A DNA stretch of 64,000 nt from Leptospira wolffii serovar Khorat str. Khorat-H2. Lineage in GTDB: Bacteria; Spirochaetota; Leptospiria; Leptospirales; Leptospiraceae. The DNA lies in contig NZ_AKWX02000004.1 in the NCBI RefSeq assembly GCF_000306115.2, positions 124,001-188,000 on the forward strand. The letters are read 5' to 3'. Made by a program: the position numbers and the translations under genes. Under the pieces are notes generated by a model that was given only the letters and a program-made list of their open reading frames with translations, did no database searches and was not told where the DNA came from. Below, piece after piece: positions 1-8,420 of the stretch; positions within the stretch are counted from its first letter, which is position 1, and each line of letters opens with the position of its first letter.

Positions 1-1
1 T

Positions 2-484
2 CCGGATCCGGTCTACCTTCTTCCCGATCCGGTGGAAACTCTGAAAGCCGCGGAGATTTTGGTGAAAGAGGGCTTCCATATTCTTCCCTATATCAACGCG
101 GATCCGATTCTATGTAAACATCTGGAAGAAGTCGGTTGCGTCACCGTTATGCCTCTAGGTTCTCCTATAGGAACGAACCAAGGAATCCGCACCAGGGCGA
201 ACCTCGAAATCATAATCGAACAATCTAATATTCCCGTTGTGGTGGATGCCGGGCTCGGGCAACCTTCTCATGCCGCCGATGCGATGGAGATGGGAGCGGA
301 TGCGGTTCTTGTGAACACCGCGATCGCAATCGCTTCCGATCCTGGGCAGATCGCTTACGCTTTTCGCTTAGCGACGGAAGCGGGTAGGATCTCCTACAAG
401 AACGGAGCGGGAAGAAAGGCTTCCCTCCGAACGGCAAGAGCTTCCAGCCCCTTGACAGGGTTCCTGGAAGAAGAGACCCGTTGA
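2..484 (+). CDS. thiG: Thiazole synthase ThiG, C-terminal part (5' end outside window)
   Basis: ThiG forms the thiazole ring of thiamin phosphate from deoxyxylulose phosphate, dehydroglycine and ThiS thiocarboxylate in the cytoplasm. The frame is open from base 2, so the gene starts upstream of the window; the GTG at 32 is an internal valine. About 160 residues remain, the second half of a TIM barrel. Visible signatures are [15 protein letters not shown], the phosphate-loop-like [13 protein letters not shown], and [20 protein letters not shown] followed by [12 protein letters not shown]. The catalytic Schiff-base lysine would lie upstream and cannot be checked. The TGA overlaps the ATG of thiH by one base, so the two are probably translationally coupled. 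The identification is firm from motifs plus the thiH neighbour. Confidence 0.95.
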   Translation, partial: PDPVYLLPDPVETLKAAEILVKEGFHILPYINADPILCKHLEEVGCVTVMPLGSPIGTNQGIRTRANLEIIIEQSNIPVVVDAGLGQPSHAADAMEMGADAVLVNTAIAIASDPGQIAYAFRLATEAGRISYKNGAGRKASLRTARASSPLTGFLEEETR

Positions 485-1629
485 TGTATACGGAAGTCTT
501 TGAACGCCTTTCTTTTAAAGAGGCGATCGAAAGGGTACTTTCCAAAAACAAGAAGGACATTGAAGCGGCTCTGGATCTTTCCGCTTCCGGCAGGCCTCTC
601 GATTTCGAGAATTATCTTTCCCTTCTTTCTCCTGAGGCGGACACATATTTGGAGGAGATGGCGGAGTTCTCGCTTTCCTGGACTCGGAAGAGATTCGGAA
701 AGACGGTATCCCTTTATATGCCTCTTTATCTCTCCAACGAATGCAGATCTTCCTGCGTTTATTGCGGATTCAGTTTCGAGAATAAGATTCCTCGTAAGAC
801 GCTTAACGAAGAAGAGATACACGCGGAAGCGAAAGCGGTAAGAGCCAAGGGGATCCGACATATACTCTTGCTAACGGGAGAGGATTATTCCAAGACAAGC
901 GTTTCGTATCTGGTTTCGGCGATCGGAATTTTAAAAGGATACTTCGATTCTATTTCAGTGGAAATCTATCCCATGGAAAAAGAAAATTATGAAATCTTAA
1001 TTCAATCCGGAACGGAAGGACTGGCCGTTTACCAGGAAACCTACGATCCGGAGACCTACGTTCTCTATCATCTACGCGGAATGAAGAAGAATATGCGCTA
1101 CCGTTTGGAGGCGCCGGACCGGGGAGGGATGGCGGGATTTCGCAGGATAGGAATCGGCGCTCTTCTCGGTCTTTCGAATCCTTACGGGGAAATGTTCCGA
1201 CTAGGAGAGCACGCGGAATATCTTTCCAAAAAATATTGGAGGACGACTATCCAAATCTCTCTTCCTAGGATGCGTCCTGCGGAGGGTGAATTCGATCGGA
1301 CAATTCCGGTGAAGGATCGGGAATACGTCCGGTTTCTTTTCGCGCTTCGTCTTTTTCTTCCCGATGCGGGGCTCGTGCAATCCACTAGGGAAACGCAAAA
1401 GCTTCGGAACCATCTTGTGGGAATGCCGATCACTCATATGTCCGTGGAATCCAGGACGGATCCGGGAGGGTATTCCGGAGGAAGAGAGCTCAAACAATTC
1501 GAAATAGAGGATTCTAGAAGCGTTTCGGAAATCGTAGAAATGTTAAGAAGTAAGGGACTGGATCCGGTAAGAAAGGATTTCGATCCGGCATTTTTGGGAG
1601 AGCCAAGATCGGCCCTCCCGAAGGCTTAG
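484..1629 (+). CDS. thiH: Radical SAM tyrosine lyase ThiH (2-iminoacetate synthase)
   Basis: ThiH cleaves tyrosine to dehydroglycine and p-cresol with S-adenosylmethionine and a 4Fe-4S cluster, supplying ThiG. It has 381 residues, close to the usual 370-380. The radical SAM CX3CX2C motif is CRSSCVYC at about residues 87-94, followed by GFSFENKIPRKTL. Later segments GHAEYLSKKYW, SLPRMRPAEG and the C-terminal PGGYSGGRELKQFEI fit ThiH. The ATG at 484 overlaps the thiG stop (TGATG); a TTG three bases upstream is also in frame but less likely. Anaerobes and some facultative bacteria use ThiH, whereas many aerobes use the glycine oxidase ThiO, so dehydroglycine is made here by the tyrosine route. 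Confidence 0.96.
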   Translation: MYTEVFERLSFKEAIERVLSKNKKDIEAALDLSASGRPLDFENYLSLLSPEADTYLEEMAEFSLSWTRKRFGKTVSLYMPLYLSNECRSSCVYCGFSFENKIPRKTLNEEEIHAEAKAVRAKGIRHILLLTGEDYSKTSVSYLVSAIGILKGYFDSISVEIYPMEKENYEILIQSGTEGLAVYQETYDPETYVLYHLRGMKKNMRYRLEAPDRGGMAGFRRIGIGALLGLSNPYGEMFRLGEHAEYLSKKYWRTTIQISLPRMRPAEGEFDRTIPVKDREYVRFLFALRLFLPDAGLVQSTRETQKLRNHLVGMPITHMSVESRTDPGGYSGGRELKQFEIEDSRSVSEIVEMLRSKGLDPVRKDFDPAFLGEPRSALPKA

Positions 1630-1633
1630 TTTT

Positions 1634-1924
1634 TTATTTACTTTTGGATTTGTAAGTATCCATCAAGCAGCTATTGAAAGCGGTGCATTGGCCGGAATGA
1701 GTTTCATAGCATGCGGTAACCGCGCTATAATTTTTACGGCAAGTATTCAAGCAACCCGCGGTGACTTTCTTTTTCTCGTCTGCGCTCAGCTTTTTCTTGG
1801 TCTCTACACAACCGGAATAGAAATCGCAGATCTGGGTGCAGGCTTGGCTTTGAGCTCCGAGGCCGGAAGCGCCTATAAAACTTGCAACGATTAGAAAGAA
1901 AGAGATTAGGATTGTTTTTTTCAT
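1634..1924 (-). CDS. Small secreted Cys-rich protein
   Basis: This is a 96-residue protein with a clear N-terminal signal peptide: MKK, a hydrophobic stretch, then an AQS-like cleavage region near residue 25. The mature part contains eight cysteines, in CTQIC, a lone C, CLNTC, and three more near the end, which suggests four disulfides in a small periplasmic or surface protein. The lysine-rich segment ETKKKLSADEKKKV sits between the Cys groups. Small Cys-rich exported proteins of this layout are known as uncharacterised Leptospira families, but I cannot assign a function. The gene is convergent with thiH, four bases from its stop, and lies just downstream of a tRNA read in the same direction. 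The start is ATG. Confidence 0.75.
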   Translation of the reverse strand: MKKTILISFFLIVASFIGASGLGAQSQACTQICDFYSGCVETKKKLSADEKKKVTAGCLNTCRKNYSAVTACYETHSGQCTAFNSCLMDTYKSKSK

Positions 1925-1948
1925 AGGTGTGTCTTCTCCCGAGGAATC

Positions 1949-2023
<75 letters not shown>

Positions 2024-2146
2024 TTTATCCTTGGAAACAGTCCTCTAAGGACTTCCAGAGTCATGTTTTCCGGAATCTCGGCCTTGTCAAAGATTTCTCT
2101 TTGGCTCGGCCCAAAACCTCTCCCGGGCCGGGATTCCTCGATTTCC

Positions 2147-3376
2147 TTATTCAGACCTAAAAGTTAGGAGTATGTTCCAGCTTTCCGCGGTTTTTCCTCC
2201 CTGTTCCGGAACTAAAGAAGTGATTTTTTTTCGTTCCTGAAGCAGGTTTTCCAGATTTTCTTTGTAGGATTCTCCGATTTCCGACCAAACGGATTGCAGG
2301 TCTTCCGGCCAGGAAAGCGAAGAATGGGCGGAAACTTTGGATAAGGCCTCCGGGATTCGGATCTCGTCCAGTTCCTTCTTTTTATTATAAGATTCTAATT
2401 CGAAAAATTTACGAGCGTCGGAGTATTCTTTTTCCAATCTTTGCAAAAGAAAGCGATCGCTTCGATCGGCGTATTTATCCAAGAGTAGAATGCTTCTTTC
2501 TTCGAATAGAATTTCGAAGCCTTCTTCCGCATGAGCGTGAGTTTCTTTCGCGGTCCATTCTCGAATTTTGGTCGGAGCTTCTTCTCTCCTCGGTCTTTCT
2601 TCGATCCAACGAGAAACGAGCTCGTCCCAGGCTTCGGCTAAAATACATGCTTGGATCAGGATTTGCAGAGAAAAAGAGAAGAAGGGGTAGGGTTCGTATT
2701 TTACGATTTCGTCTTCGGAGATTTTACCCAAGGCGCTGAATAGATTTCCGAATTTGGATTTCATGCGAACACGAATGAAATCGGAGACGACGCTTTCCAG
2801 TTCGGTTCCTTCTTCTCTGACCCATTCCAAAGAGGAGATATTTTCTATCCCGAAAAGAGACCCTAGAAAAAAGACTTGGGATAAGGAAAGGGGCAAAGAG
2901 ATCCTTTCTCCCCGGTGCTTTTTCTCCCAAAGTTTATCCCGGGTTAGAACGGAATAAGGCAGGGAAAGTTTTTCTCTCCATACGAAATTCGGTTCGGTTG
3001 AAAAATCGCAGCCGAAGAATTCGGAGGCTTGCTTACGGAATTGGGAAATCTTTTCCGCAATATGAAAGAAAGAATGAGAAAGACTCTTGGGTGCTACTTC
3101 CCAAAACACCAATGTCTTTTGAAAGAGAAGGGGAGGAACTAGAAGGGAAATTTCCCTGTCTTTAGAAAGAGAAGAATCCGGCCTAAGGGAAAATATTTCT
3201 AGGTCGCTTAGGCTTTCGTTCTTCCCGGGCCATTCTTCTAAAGAGAGGAATGTATATTCTTCTGCGCCTTTTTCGGAGGCCCAAAGAAGAACCGACCGAA
3301 AATATTCATCGGGTTGGATCGGTTCTTTAGAAAAAGAAAGCTCGTTCGGCCTGGGCCAAAGCGGAATGGATTGCAT
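2147..3376 (-). CDS. Hypothetical protein, about 409 residues
   Basis: I do not recognise this protein. It is soluble-looking, with no signal peptide or membrane segment, and is rich in Glu, Ser, Leu and aromatic residues. The last third is strongly charged and helical (RLEKEYSDARKFFELESYN, then KKKELDEIRIPEALSKV), which could form a coiled coil. I chose the ATG at 3376 over the one four codons upstream because GGGAG lies five bases before it. The gene is transcribed away from glnA and shares the 3377-3695 intergenic region with it. It may be a lineage-restricted Leptospira protein; nothing in the neighbourhood suggests a role. Confidence 0.6.
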   Translation of the reverse strand: MQSIPLWPRPNELSFSKEPIQPDEYFRSVLLWASEKGAEEYTFLSLEEWPGKNESLSDLEIFSLRPDSSLSKDREISLLVPPLLFQKTLVFWEVAPKSLSHSFFHIAEKISQFRKQASEFFGCDFSTEPNFVWREKLSLPYSVLTRDKLWEKKHRGERISLPLSLSQVFFLGSLFGIENISSLEWVREEGTELESVVSDFIRVRMKSKFGNLFSALGKISEDEIVKYEPYPFFSFSLQILIQACILAEAWDELVSRWIEERPRREEAPTKIREWTAKETHAHAEEGFEILFEERSILLLDKYADRSDRFLLQRLEKEYSDARKFFELESYNKKKELDEIRIPEALSKVSAHSSLSWPEDLQSVWSEIGESYKENLENLLQERKKITSLVPEQGGKTAESWNILLTFRSE

Positions 3377-3604
3377 GGTTTCTCCCATGATTATATTTTG
3401 AGCGTAGTGTACTAATCTAACGCAAGGTCTGTTTTTGTCTTTCTCACCGGGTAGGTTTCAAAAATCCTAAGAATCCCTCGGGATGGAGTTTTTTCCTGAT
3501 TGCCTCCGGTTCAAGGATTTTTAGCCTGAGCAGATTAGCTTTCTTGGGACCGTATGATGGATTGTCCAAGGATTTGGAAGGATTCAGGAAAGTTATCGTT
3601 AAGT

Positions 3605-3620
3605 TGGTACGCCTTTTGCA
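3605..3620 (+). promoter_or_regulatory. Sigma-54 (-24/-12) promoter of glnA
   Basis: The bases TGGTACG, four bases, TTGCA match the RpoN consensus TGGCACG-N4-TTGCW with one mismatch. The invariant GG (3606-3607) and GC (3618-3619) have exactly ten bases between them. Transcription would start near 3631, about 65 bases before the glnA ATG. The rest of the 3377-3695 gap (about 320 bases) holds no gene that I can see. An activator would have to bind upstream, and I did not find a clear inverted repeat for one. Confidence 0.8.
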
Positions 3621-3695
3621 TAATTCAATGCAGGACCACGCTCTATGCGTGTAAATTAGAGACCCTTAGCATAAAAACATAGGAGAAAAATTTCG

Positions 3696-5117
3696 ATGGC
3701 TAAATCTGCCGCAGAATTGATCGCTTTCGCAAAAAAGAATAATATTCTTTTCTACGATTTCCGTTTTTCAGATATCAAAGGTGCTTGGCATCACGTGTCT
3801 TACCATGTGGATTCCGTTTCCGAAGATACTCTCAAAGGCCTTCCTTTTGACGGAAGTTCTATTCCCGCTTGGCAGCCGATTCACAAATCGGACATGCAGT
3901 TGATTCCCGATCTGGACGCTACTTTTGTCGATCCGTTCACCGCAGACCCTACTTTGGTCGTTACCTGCGACGTTTGGGACATTTATAAAAATCAACCTTA
4001 CGAAAAATGCCCTCGCTCTATCGCGAAAAAAGCGGTTAAGTATCTGGAAACCTCCGGAATCGGCGACACCGTTTATTTCGGACCGGAAAACGAGTTCTTC
4101 ATTTTTGACAGCCTTAAGGTTCGTGACGCGATCAATATCCAATACTACGAAGTGGATTCTTCCGAAGGTATTTGGAATTCTCATACCGATATGCCGGGAT
4201 CCGTTAACACCGGACACCGTCCTGGAACCAAAGGAGGTTACTTCCCTGTAGCTCCTGTGGATTCCCAAGTAGACCTTCGTGCGGATATCGTTAAGACTCT
4301 TCACAAAGTAGGTCTGGAGACTTTCGTGGTTCACCACGAAGTAGCTCAAGGACAAGGCGAGATCGGAGTTAAATTCGGAACCTTGATCCAAGCAGCGGAC
4401 AACGTTCAAATCCTGAAATACGTAGTTAAGAACGTAGCTCACAAATGGGGAAAGACCGCAACCTTCATGCCTAAGCCTCTTTATGGAGACAACGGAAACG
4501 GTATGCATTGCCACCAATCCATTTGGAAAAACGGTAAAAACCTGTTTGCTGGTAACGGATACCAAGGATTGAGCGAAACCGCTCTTCACTATATCGGTGG
4601 GGTTCTGAAGCACGGTAAAACCATCGCTGCTTTCACTAACGCTTCCACTAACTCTTACAAGAGACTTCTTCCCGGATTCGAAGCTCCTGCGATTCTTGCG
4701 TATTCCGCTCAGAACCGTTCGGCTTGCGCTCGCATTCCTTTCGTCCAAGGCGAAAAAGCGAAACGAGTCGAGTTCCGCTTCCCAGATTCTTCCGCTAACC
4801 CTTACCTGGCGTTCGCGGCTCAGTTGATGGCAGGACTGGACGGAATCCAGAACAAGATCGATCCGGGTGGTCCTCGTGAGGAAGACCTCTTCGAGCTTTC
4901 TTTGGACGAAATCCGCGAGAAAGGAATCCAGCAAATGCCTCACACTCTTAGAGAAGCTGTGGAGCATATGCTTACCGGAAAGGAAATCTTCAAGAAAGGC
5001 GATGTATTCACCGAAGATTTCATTCAAACTTACAAGGCTTACAAATTCGAAACCGAGATTTGGCCTTGGGAAGGACGTCCGCATCCTTTCGAATTCCTTA
5101 CTACTTACTCTTGCTAA
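3696..5117 (+). CDS. glnA: Glutamine synthetase, type I
   Basis: GlnA condenses glutamate and ammonia to glutamine with ATP, the main entry of ammonium into metabolism. At 473 residues it has the normal GSI length. Visible landmarks are the N-terminal [16 protein letters not shown], the substrate/ATP-site [10 protein letters not shown], the metal-site histidine region [25 protein letters not shown] and [18 protein letters not shown]. At the place of E. coli Tyr397 (NLYDL), the adenylylation site, this protein has DLFEL, with Phe at residue 399. It therefore probably cannot be switched off by GlnE-type adenylylation. RBS AGGAGAAAAA precedes the ATG. A sigma-54 promoter lies 75-90 bases upstream and a strong terminator follows, so it is a single-gene, nitrogen-regulated unit. 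Confidence 0.98.
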   Translation: MAKSAAELIAFAKKNNILFYDFRFSDIKGAWHHVSYHVDSVSEDTLKGLPFDGSSIPAWQPIHKSDMQLIPDLDATFVDPFTADPTLVVTCDVWDIYKNQPYEKCPRSIAKKAVKYLETSGIGDTVYFGPENEFFIFDSLKVRDAINIQYYEVDSSEGIWNSHTDMPGSVNTGHRPGTKGGYFPVAPVDSQVDLRADIVKTLHKVGLETFVVHHEVAQGQGEIGVKFGTLIQAADNVQILKYVVKNVAHKWGKTATFMPKPLYGDNGNGMHCHQSIWKNGKNLFAGNGYQGLSETALHYIGGVLKHGKTIAAFTNASTNSYKRLLPGFEAPAILAYSAQNRSACARIPFVQGEKAKRVEFRFPDSSANPYLAFAAQLMAGLDGIQNKIDPGGPREEDLFELSLDEIREKGIQQMPHTLREAVEHMLTGKEIFKKGDVFTEDFIQTYKAYKFETEIWPWEGRPHPFEFLTTYSC

Positions 5118-5142
5118 GAGCAAGTCTAAGTCGGAAAAAAAG

Positions 5143-5174
5143 AAAAACCCCGGATTTATCTCCGGGGTTTTTTA
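5143..5174 (+). terminator. Rho-independent terminator of glnA
   Basis: The sequence is AACCCCGGA, a six-base loop, TCCGGGGTT, then a T-rich tail. It is a GC-rich stem of about nine pairs, flanked by an A run upstream, so it might also act on the opposite strand for the convergent gene at 5295-6053. Confidence 0.9.
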
Positions 5175-5176
5175 TT

Positions 5177-5293
5177 CCCTCGATACGTGCTTTGCACACT
5201 CGGGATGAATCCGGCGCTGTTCACGAATAAGGGGGAATTTGCATCAGGGCTTTGTCCCGAGTGATTCTCTCGAAGAGAGAATCGTATCGAGGG
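5177..5293. repeat. Intergenic hairpin-repeat element, copy 1 (117 bp, inverted ends)
   Basis: The left end reads CCCTCGATAC, a GTGC-TTT-GCAC hairpin, then ACTCGGGA. The right end reads TCCCGAGTG, a 9-pair hairpin (GATTCTCTC-GAA-GAGAGAATC), then GTATCGAGGG. The two ends are inverted copies of each other in the conserved flanks but not in the hairpin stems. The element ends one base before the stop codon of the minus-strand gene at 5295. Related elements lie at 15917-15951 and 21743-21930. Confidence 0.75.
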
Positions 5294-5294
5294 A

Positions 5295-6053
5295 TCAAGG
5301 AATCTGGTCGAGATTCGGTTTATCCGCTTCCGGATATTTAGCCAGGTATTCGCCCACTACTTCTCTTTTCTTGGTGAGTCTGCTTCTATGGTCGGAGATG
5401 ATCTGTCCGAAATCCAGTTTCCCGGTGATAATCTCGTAACGTTCCGTTTCCATGGTGCCTAGGTCCAGATCGTAGTCTATTTCCGAGGCCTCGTCCGCGT
5501 ATTTTCTCGCCGCTTCCCAATAGGGGACCGCTTCCTTATAAAAGCCGTCCGCGACTTCGAAGGATTGCTTTAGTTCATGGGCGAAATCTAAATTATAAAA
5601 ATATAAATGTCTTTTGTCGAACTGGGAAGCGATACGCATATAAGAACGCATGATTTGCAGATTCATATGCATGAACACCAAGAGTCTGTATTTGTGGTAT
5701 TCTTCCTCGTTCGTCACTCTACAGAGCGCGTTTCGAGGGTGGCGGAAGCGTTTCTTTAAGCCGGCCTTGAGGAAGAAGATATTCCTTCGAAGTTCATTCT
5801 CTTTGTAATGTAGCTTTAAACCGTATAATTCGTAATAATCTTCCAGGAACTTGGGGTCCCATTTATGCAATTTGTAGGGGACCCAGTCGGAGAATTTAGT
5901 GTACGGACCATTCTTCTCGTATTCGTAATTATAATCTATGTCCGTCTCCGCACTGATGGAAACCGGCCGGGACTCCAAAGGTCCGGGAAAATGCAGAAAC
6001 GCCTGTATCAGAAACAGGGCGAGTAGGATTTTTCGAAAAAGGTTTCCGTGCAT
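5295..6053 (-). CDS. Exported, mostly alpha-helical protein; possibly FcpA/FcpB-like
   Basis: This 252-residue protein has an N-terminal signal peptide (MHGNLFRKILLALFLIQAFL, cleavage probably near residue 28). The mature protein is predicted to be almost entirely helical and rich in Tyr, Lys, Arg and Glu, for example KAGLKKRFRHPRNALCRV, RIASQFDKRHLYFYNLDFA and AVPYWEAARKYADEASEID. This helical, aromatic-rich composition recalls the Leptospira endoflagellar sheath proteins FcpA and FcpB. That resemblance rests on memory of the family and not on an alignment, so I do not give a symbol. The gene is convergent with glnA and separated from it by the glnA terminator and a repeat element. Confidence 0.6.
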   Translation of the reverse strand: MHGNLFRKILLALFLIQAFLHFPGPLESRPVSISAETDIDYNYEYEKNGPYTKFSDWVPYKLHKWDPKFLEDYYELYGLKLHYKENELRRNIFFLKAGLKKRFRHPRNALCRVTNEEEYHKYRLLVFMHMNLQIMRSYMRIASQFDKRHLYFYNLDFAHELKQSFEVADGFYKEAVPYWEAARKYADEASEIDYDLDLGTMETERYEIITGKLDFGQIISDHRSRLTKKREVVGEYLAKYPEADKPNLDQIP

Positions 6054-6286
6054 TCTACTCTACCTATCGGCGTATTTTGGAGAAAGCTGAAAGTCTCGTA
6101 GAATAGAGCTGAGATTCTCTACATTTAGAATTCCACTTTAGCGAACGGAATAAAACCAATAGAATGTGCTAACCTAGAACTCTCTTAAAAAATCGGGCTC
6201 AATCCTCAAATCAGAGTAAAATTTCGAGCAAAATCTTAAATATTTCCTTTACAGAATCTGCTAAAAAATCCCATATGTCCGCTATA

Positions 6287-6302
6287 TTGGATAATCATCC
6301 AA
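6287..6302. promoter_or_regulatory. 16-bp palindrome upstream of the outer-membrane barrel gene
   Basis: TTGGAT, four bases, ATCCAA is an inverted repeat that ends 17 bases before the ATG at 6320, so it overlaps the likely leader or promoter. It could be an operator. The remainder of 6054-6319 is AT-rich and holds no gene that I can see. No convincing -35/-10 pair could be fixed by eye. Confidence 0.35.
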
Positions 6303-6319
6303 AATAGAGGATTGCCCCT

Positions 6320-8266
6320 ATGTTAAAAAATAATGCATTACCGAACCTATTCCCGCGAAAGCGGAACTCCTCCCTTTCCCTTGGCTTCCTGCTCATCTCT
6401 TTGTTTTTGAGTCTTGGAGTCCTCCAGGGGCAATCCCAAGATCCTCCCAAGGCGGAGAAAAGCGAAGTAGTCCAGGCGCCCGAACCGACTCCTAATGTGA
6501 AACCTGCCGCATCGGATGAGAAGGATAAGGAAAAAGTAAAGCCTGCCGAAACAGGTACTACGACTCCTTTAACTCCCCCTCCTACGGATGCTAAAGATAA
6601 GGATAAGAATCCTCCGCCTCCCTATAAGAGTCCTTGGAAAGGAAAGCTGGATGGAGAATTGCTGAGCAACCTACTTTTGACTCCGGAGCACCAAGAGGCC
6701 GTGAAGAAGAACTCGAATCTTTGGCTGACCGACAATCTCAGATTCGGATTTCAAGTCCGCCCTCGCTTCGAGAATTTCAATAACCAAGACTTCGATCGAT
6801 CGACCAGCGATTCCAAGAATTACGTCACTCAGAACACCCAATTTTGGACCCTCTTGGATATCAACGAATCCTTCGCCATGAAATTGACGATCCAGGATTC
6901 CAGACTTTACGGCGGATATAAGGATCCGAGCGGAAGCGGTTACGGTCCCACAAGTTTTACCAATTCCATCGGAACCACTTACGATACCACAAAGGCCCCG
7001 AGCAATCAGGTTCCCGTGAAGAATAATACGGATATCCGAGAAGCCTACGTGATTTGGAAGGACTTCCTACCATCCACCAAGGTTTATATAGGACGCCAGA
7101 GTTTTTCTTACGGAGATTCCAGGATCATCGGAGCCCGGAACGATAGCCAGTTGGGGAATTCCTTCGACGCGATCCGTGTCGCATACGATACCAAGACCTG
7201 GTCCACGCATGCGGGCTACGGGATCTTAGCGGAGGAGAGTAACGGTCCGAACGGTTTCAATACCGCAAACAGCCAGAAAGTATCCGGCGCCGGTGCATTA
7301 AACGATACTTATCTCGCATTCTTATACAATAGTTGGAAGCCTTCCGAAGATATCGTAATCGATTTATACGAAGTAGGGGTGATCAAAAAATACAATACTA
7401 CTACGGTCGCTACGGCGGATCCGAATCTGAGAACCAACGGCCGGGACAATCTATTTACCACGGGAGTTCGTTTGAGCAATCGGACGGCTTCGGGAAGAAG
7501 TTTACCTGCAGGAAAATCCTGGGACTGGGGATTGGAATTCGCAACCCAGACCGGGAGCACGGGACAACAAATTGCCGCCTCCTGGGATCCTTTGCACCAA
7601 ACCATAGGTTCGGGAAAGAATAAACAGGCAGCCTATAAAGAGACCGTAGAGCACGATGCTTCTTTCTTCGTGGCCCAAACCGGATACACCTATAAGGGAT
7701 TCCGCGTCGGTGTCCAATACGCTCGTGCTTCCGGAGACCCTAATCGAACCGACGGAAAAAGCGCTACCTGGGATCCCATGTTTGCGACCCGATCGGGAGG
7801 ATTCCCTTACTTCGACTCGGGAAACGGGATTGCGAACGCCGCCTTTTGGGCGAACGTGAGAACTTCCTCTGTTCATATCCAGTACTACGACGAAACTTGG
7901 GGACGTTTTATATTCGCAATCTACGATATTCGTAAGGACAAGGCCCAAGACGCATGGTATGACGGAAACAGGACCGCAGTTACCGGTTCTTCCGGTTACG
8001 ACGCGAACGGCAATTACGTGACAGGTAAGACCGTAACGGGAAGCACGGAGAACCCGGGCAATAATCCCTTCCTGAAAAATTGGCAACCGGGGCATAGGCT
8101 GCTCTTAGAATACGATTTGATTTATATCAAACAAATCAATCAGTACTTCTCGATCTGGGCTGGCGCCACCGTTCTTTATGCGGGAGACGCGATCAGGAAC
8201 CAGAAAGGCAGTAATTTCGACAATAAGAGTACGTATTTCTCCGTGACTCTCCAGTTCGCCATCTAA
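6320..8266 (+). CDS. Outer-membrane beta-barrel, alginate-export (AlgE-like) family
   Basis: This 648-residue protein has a signal peptide (basic start, then LGFLLISLFLSLGVLQGQS). A low-complexity Pro/Lys/Asp/Thr-rich linker covers about residues 41-105. A long barrel domain follows, with alternating hydrophobic and polar strands and many aromatic girdle residues. The segments LRFGFQVRPRFENFNN, DIREAYVIWKDF and KVYIGRQSFSYGDSRIIGA are typical of the alginate-export porin family. The last residues (YFSVTLQFAI) form an aromatic C-terminal strand of the kind recognised by the Bam machinery. Family members are channels whose substrate is often unknown, and alginate export in this organism is not implied. 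The gene stands alone between a palindrome and a terminator. Confidence 0.75.
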   Translation: MLKNNALPNLFPRKRNSSLSLGFLLISLFLSLGVLQGQSQDPPKAEKSEVVQAPEPTPNVKPAASDEKDKEKVKPAETGTTTPLTPPPTDAKDKDKNPPPPYKSPWKGKLDGELLSNLLLTPEHQEAVKKNSNLWLTDNLRFGFQVRPRFENFNNQDFDRSTSDSKNYVTQNTQFWTLLDINESFAMKLTIQDSRLYGGYKDPSGSGYGPTSFTNSIGTTYDTTKAPSNQVPVKNNTDIREAYVIWKDFLPSTKVYIGRQSFSYGDSRIIGARNDSQLGNSFDAIRVAYDTKTWSTHAGYGILAEESNGPNGFNTANSQKVSGAGALNDTYLAFLYNSWKPSEDIVIDLYEVGVIKKYNTTTVATADPNLRTNGRDNLFTTGVRLSNRTASGRSLPAGKSWDWGLEFATQTGSTGQQIAASWDPLHQTIGSGKNKQAAYKETVEHDASFFVAQTGYTYKGFRVGVQYARASGDPNRTDGKSATWDPMFATRSGGFPYFDSGNGIANAAFWANVRTSSVHIQYYDETWGRFIFAIYDIRKDKAQDAWYDGNRTAVTGSSGYDANGNYVTGKTVTGSTENPGNNPFLKNWQPGHRLLLEYDLIYIKQINQYFSIWAGATVLYAGDAIRNQKGSNFDNKSTYFSVTLQFAI

Positions 8267-8286
8267 TCACAACGATTTACTAAAGA

Positions 8287-8320
8287 AGTCCGGGCTTTTT
8301 TTCCCAGGCCCGGGCTTTTT
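8287..8320 (+). terminator. Rho-independent terminator after the barrel gene
   Basis: AGTCCGGGC pairs with GCCCGGGCT (nine pairs, one G-U) around a T-rich loop and is followed by TTTTT. It lies 20 bases after the stop codon. Confidence 0.85.
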
Positions 8321-8420
8321 CTCGTCTCGCCTCGATTTCCACAAGTCCAACCTATACCAAAGGAAAAGGTAGCTCTTCGCCCTAGAGCGATTCCGGATTG
8401 ACCGATGTTCAGGAAGGACA

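Noticed and set aside
3768..5123. Long antisense open frame of 451 codons inside glnA
   Set aside because: It is a mirror of a highly conserved gene, with no RBS or recognisable protein features; codon bias of glnA keeps the other strand open.
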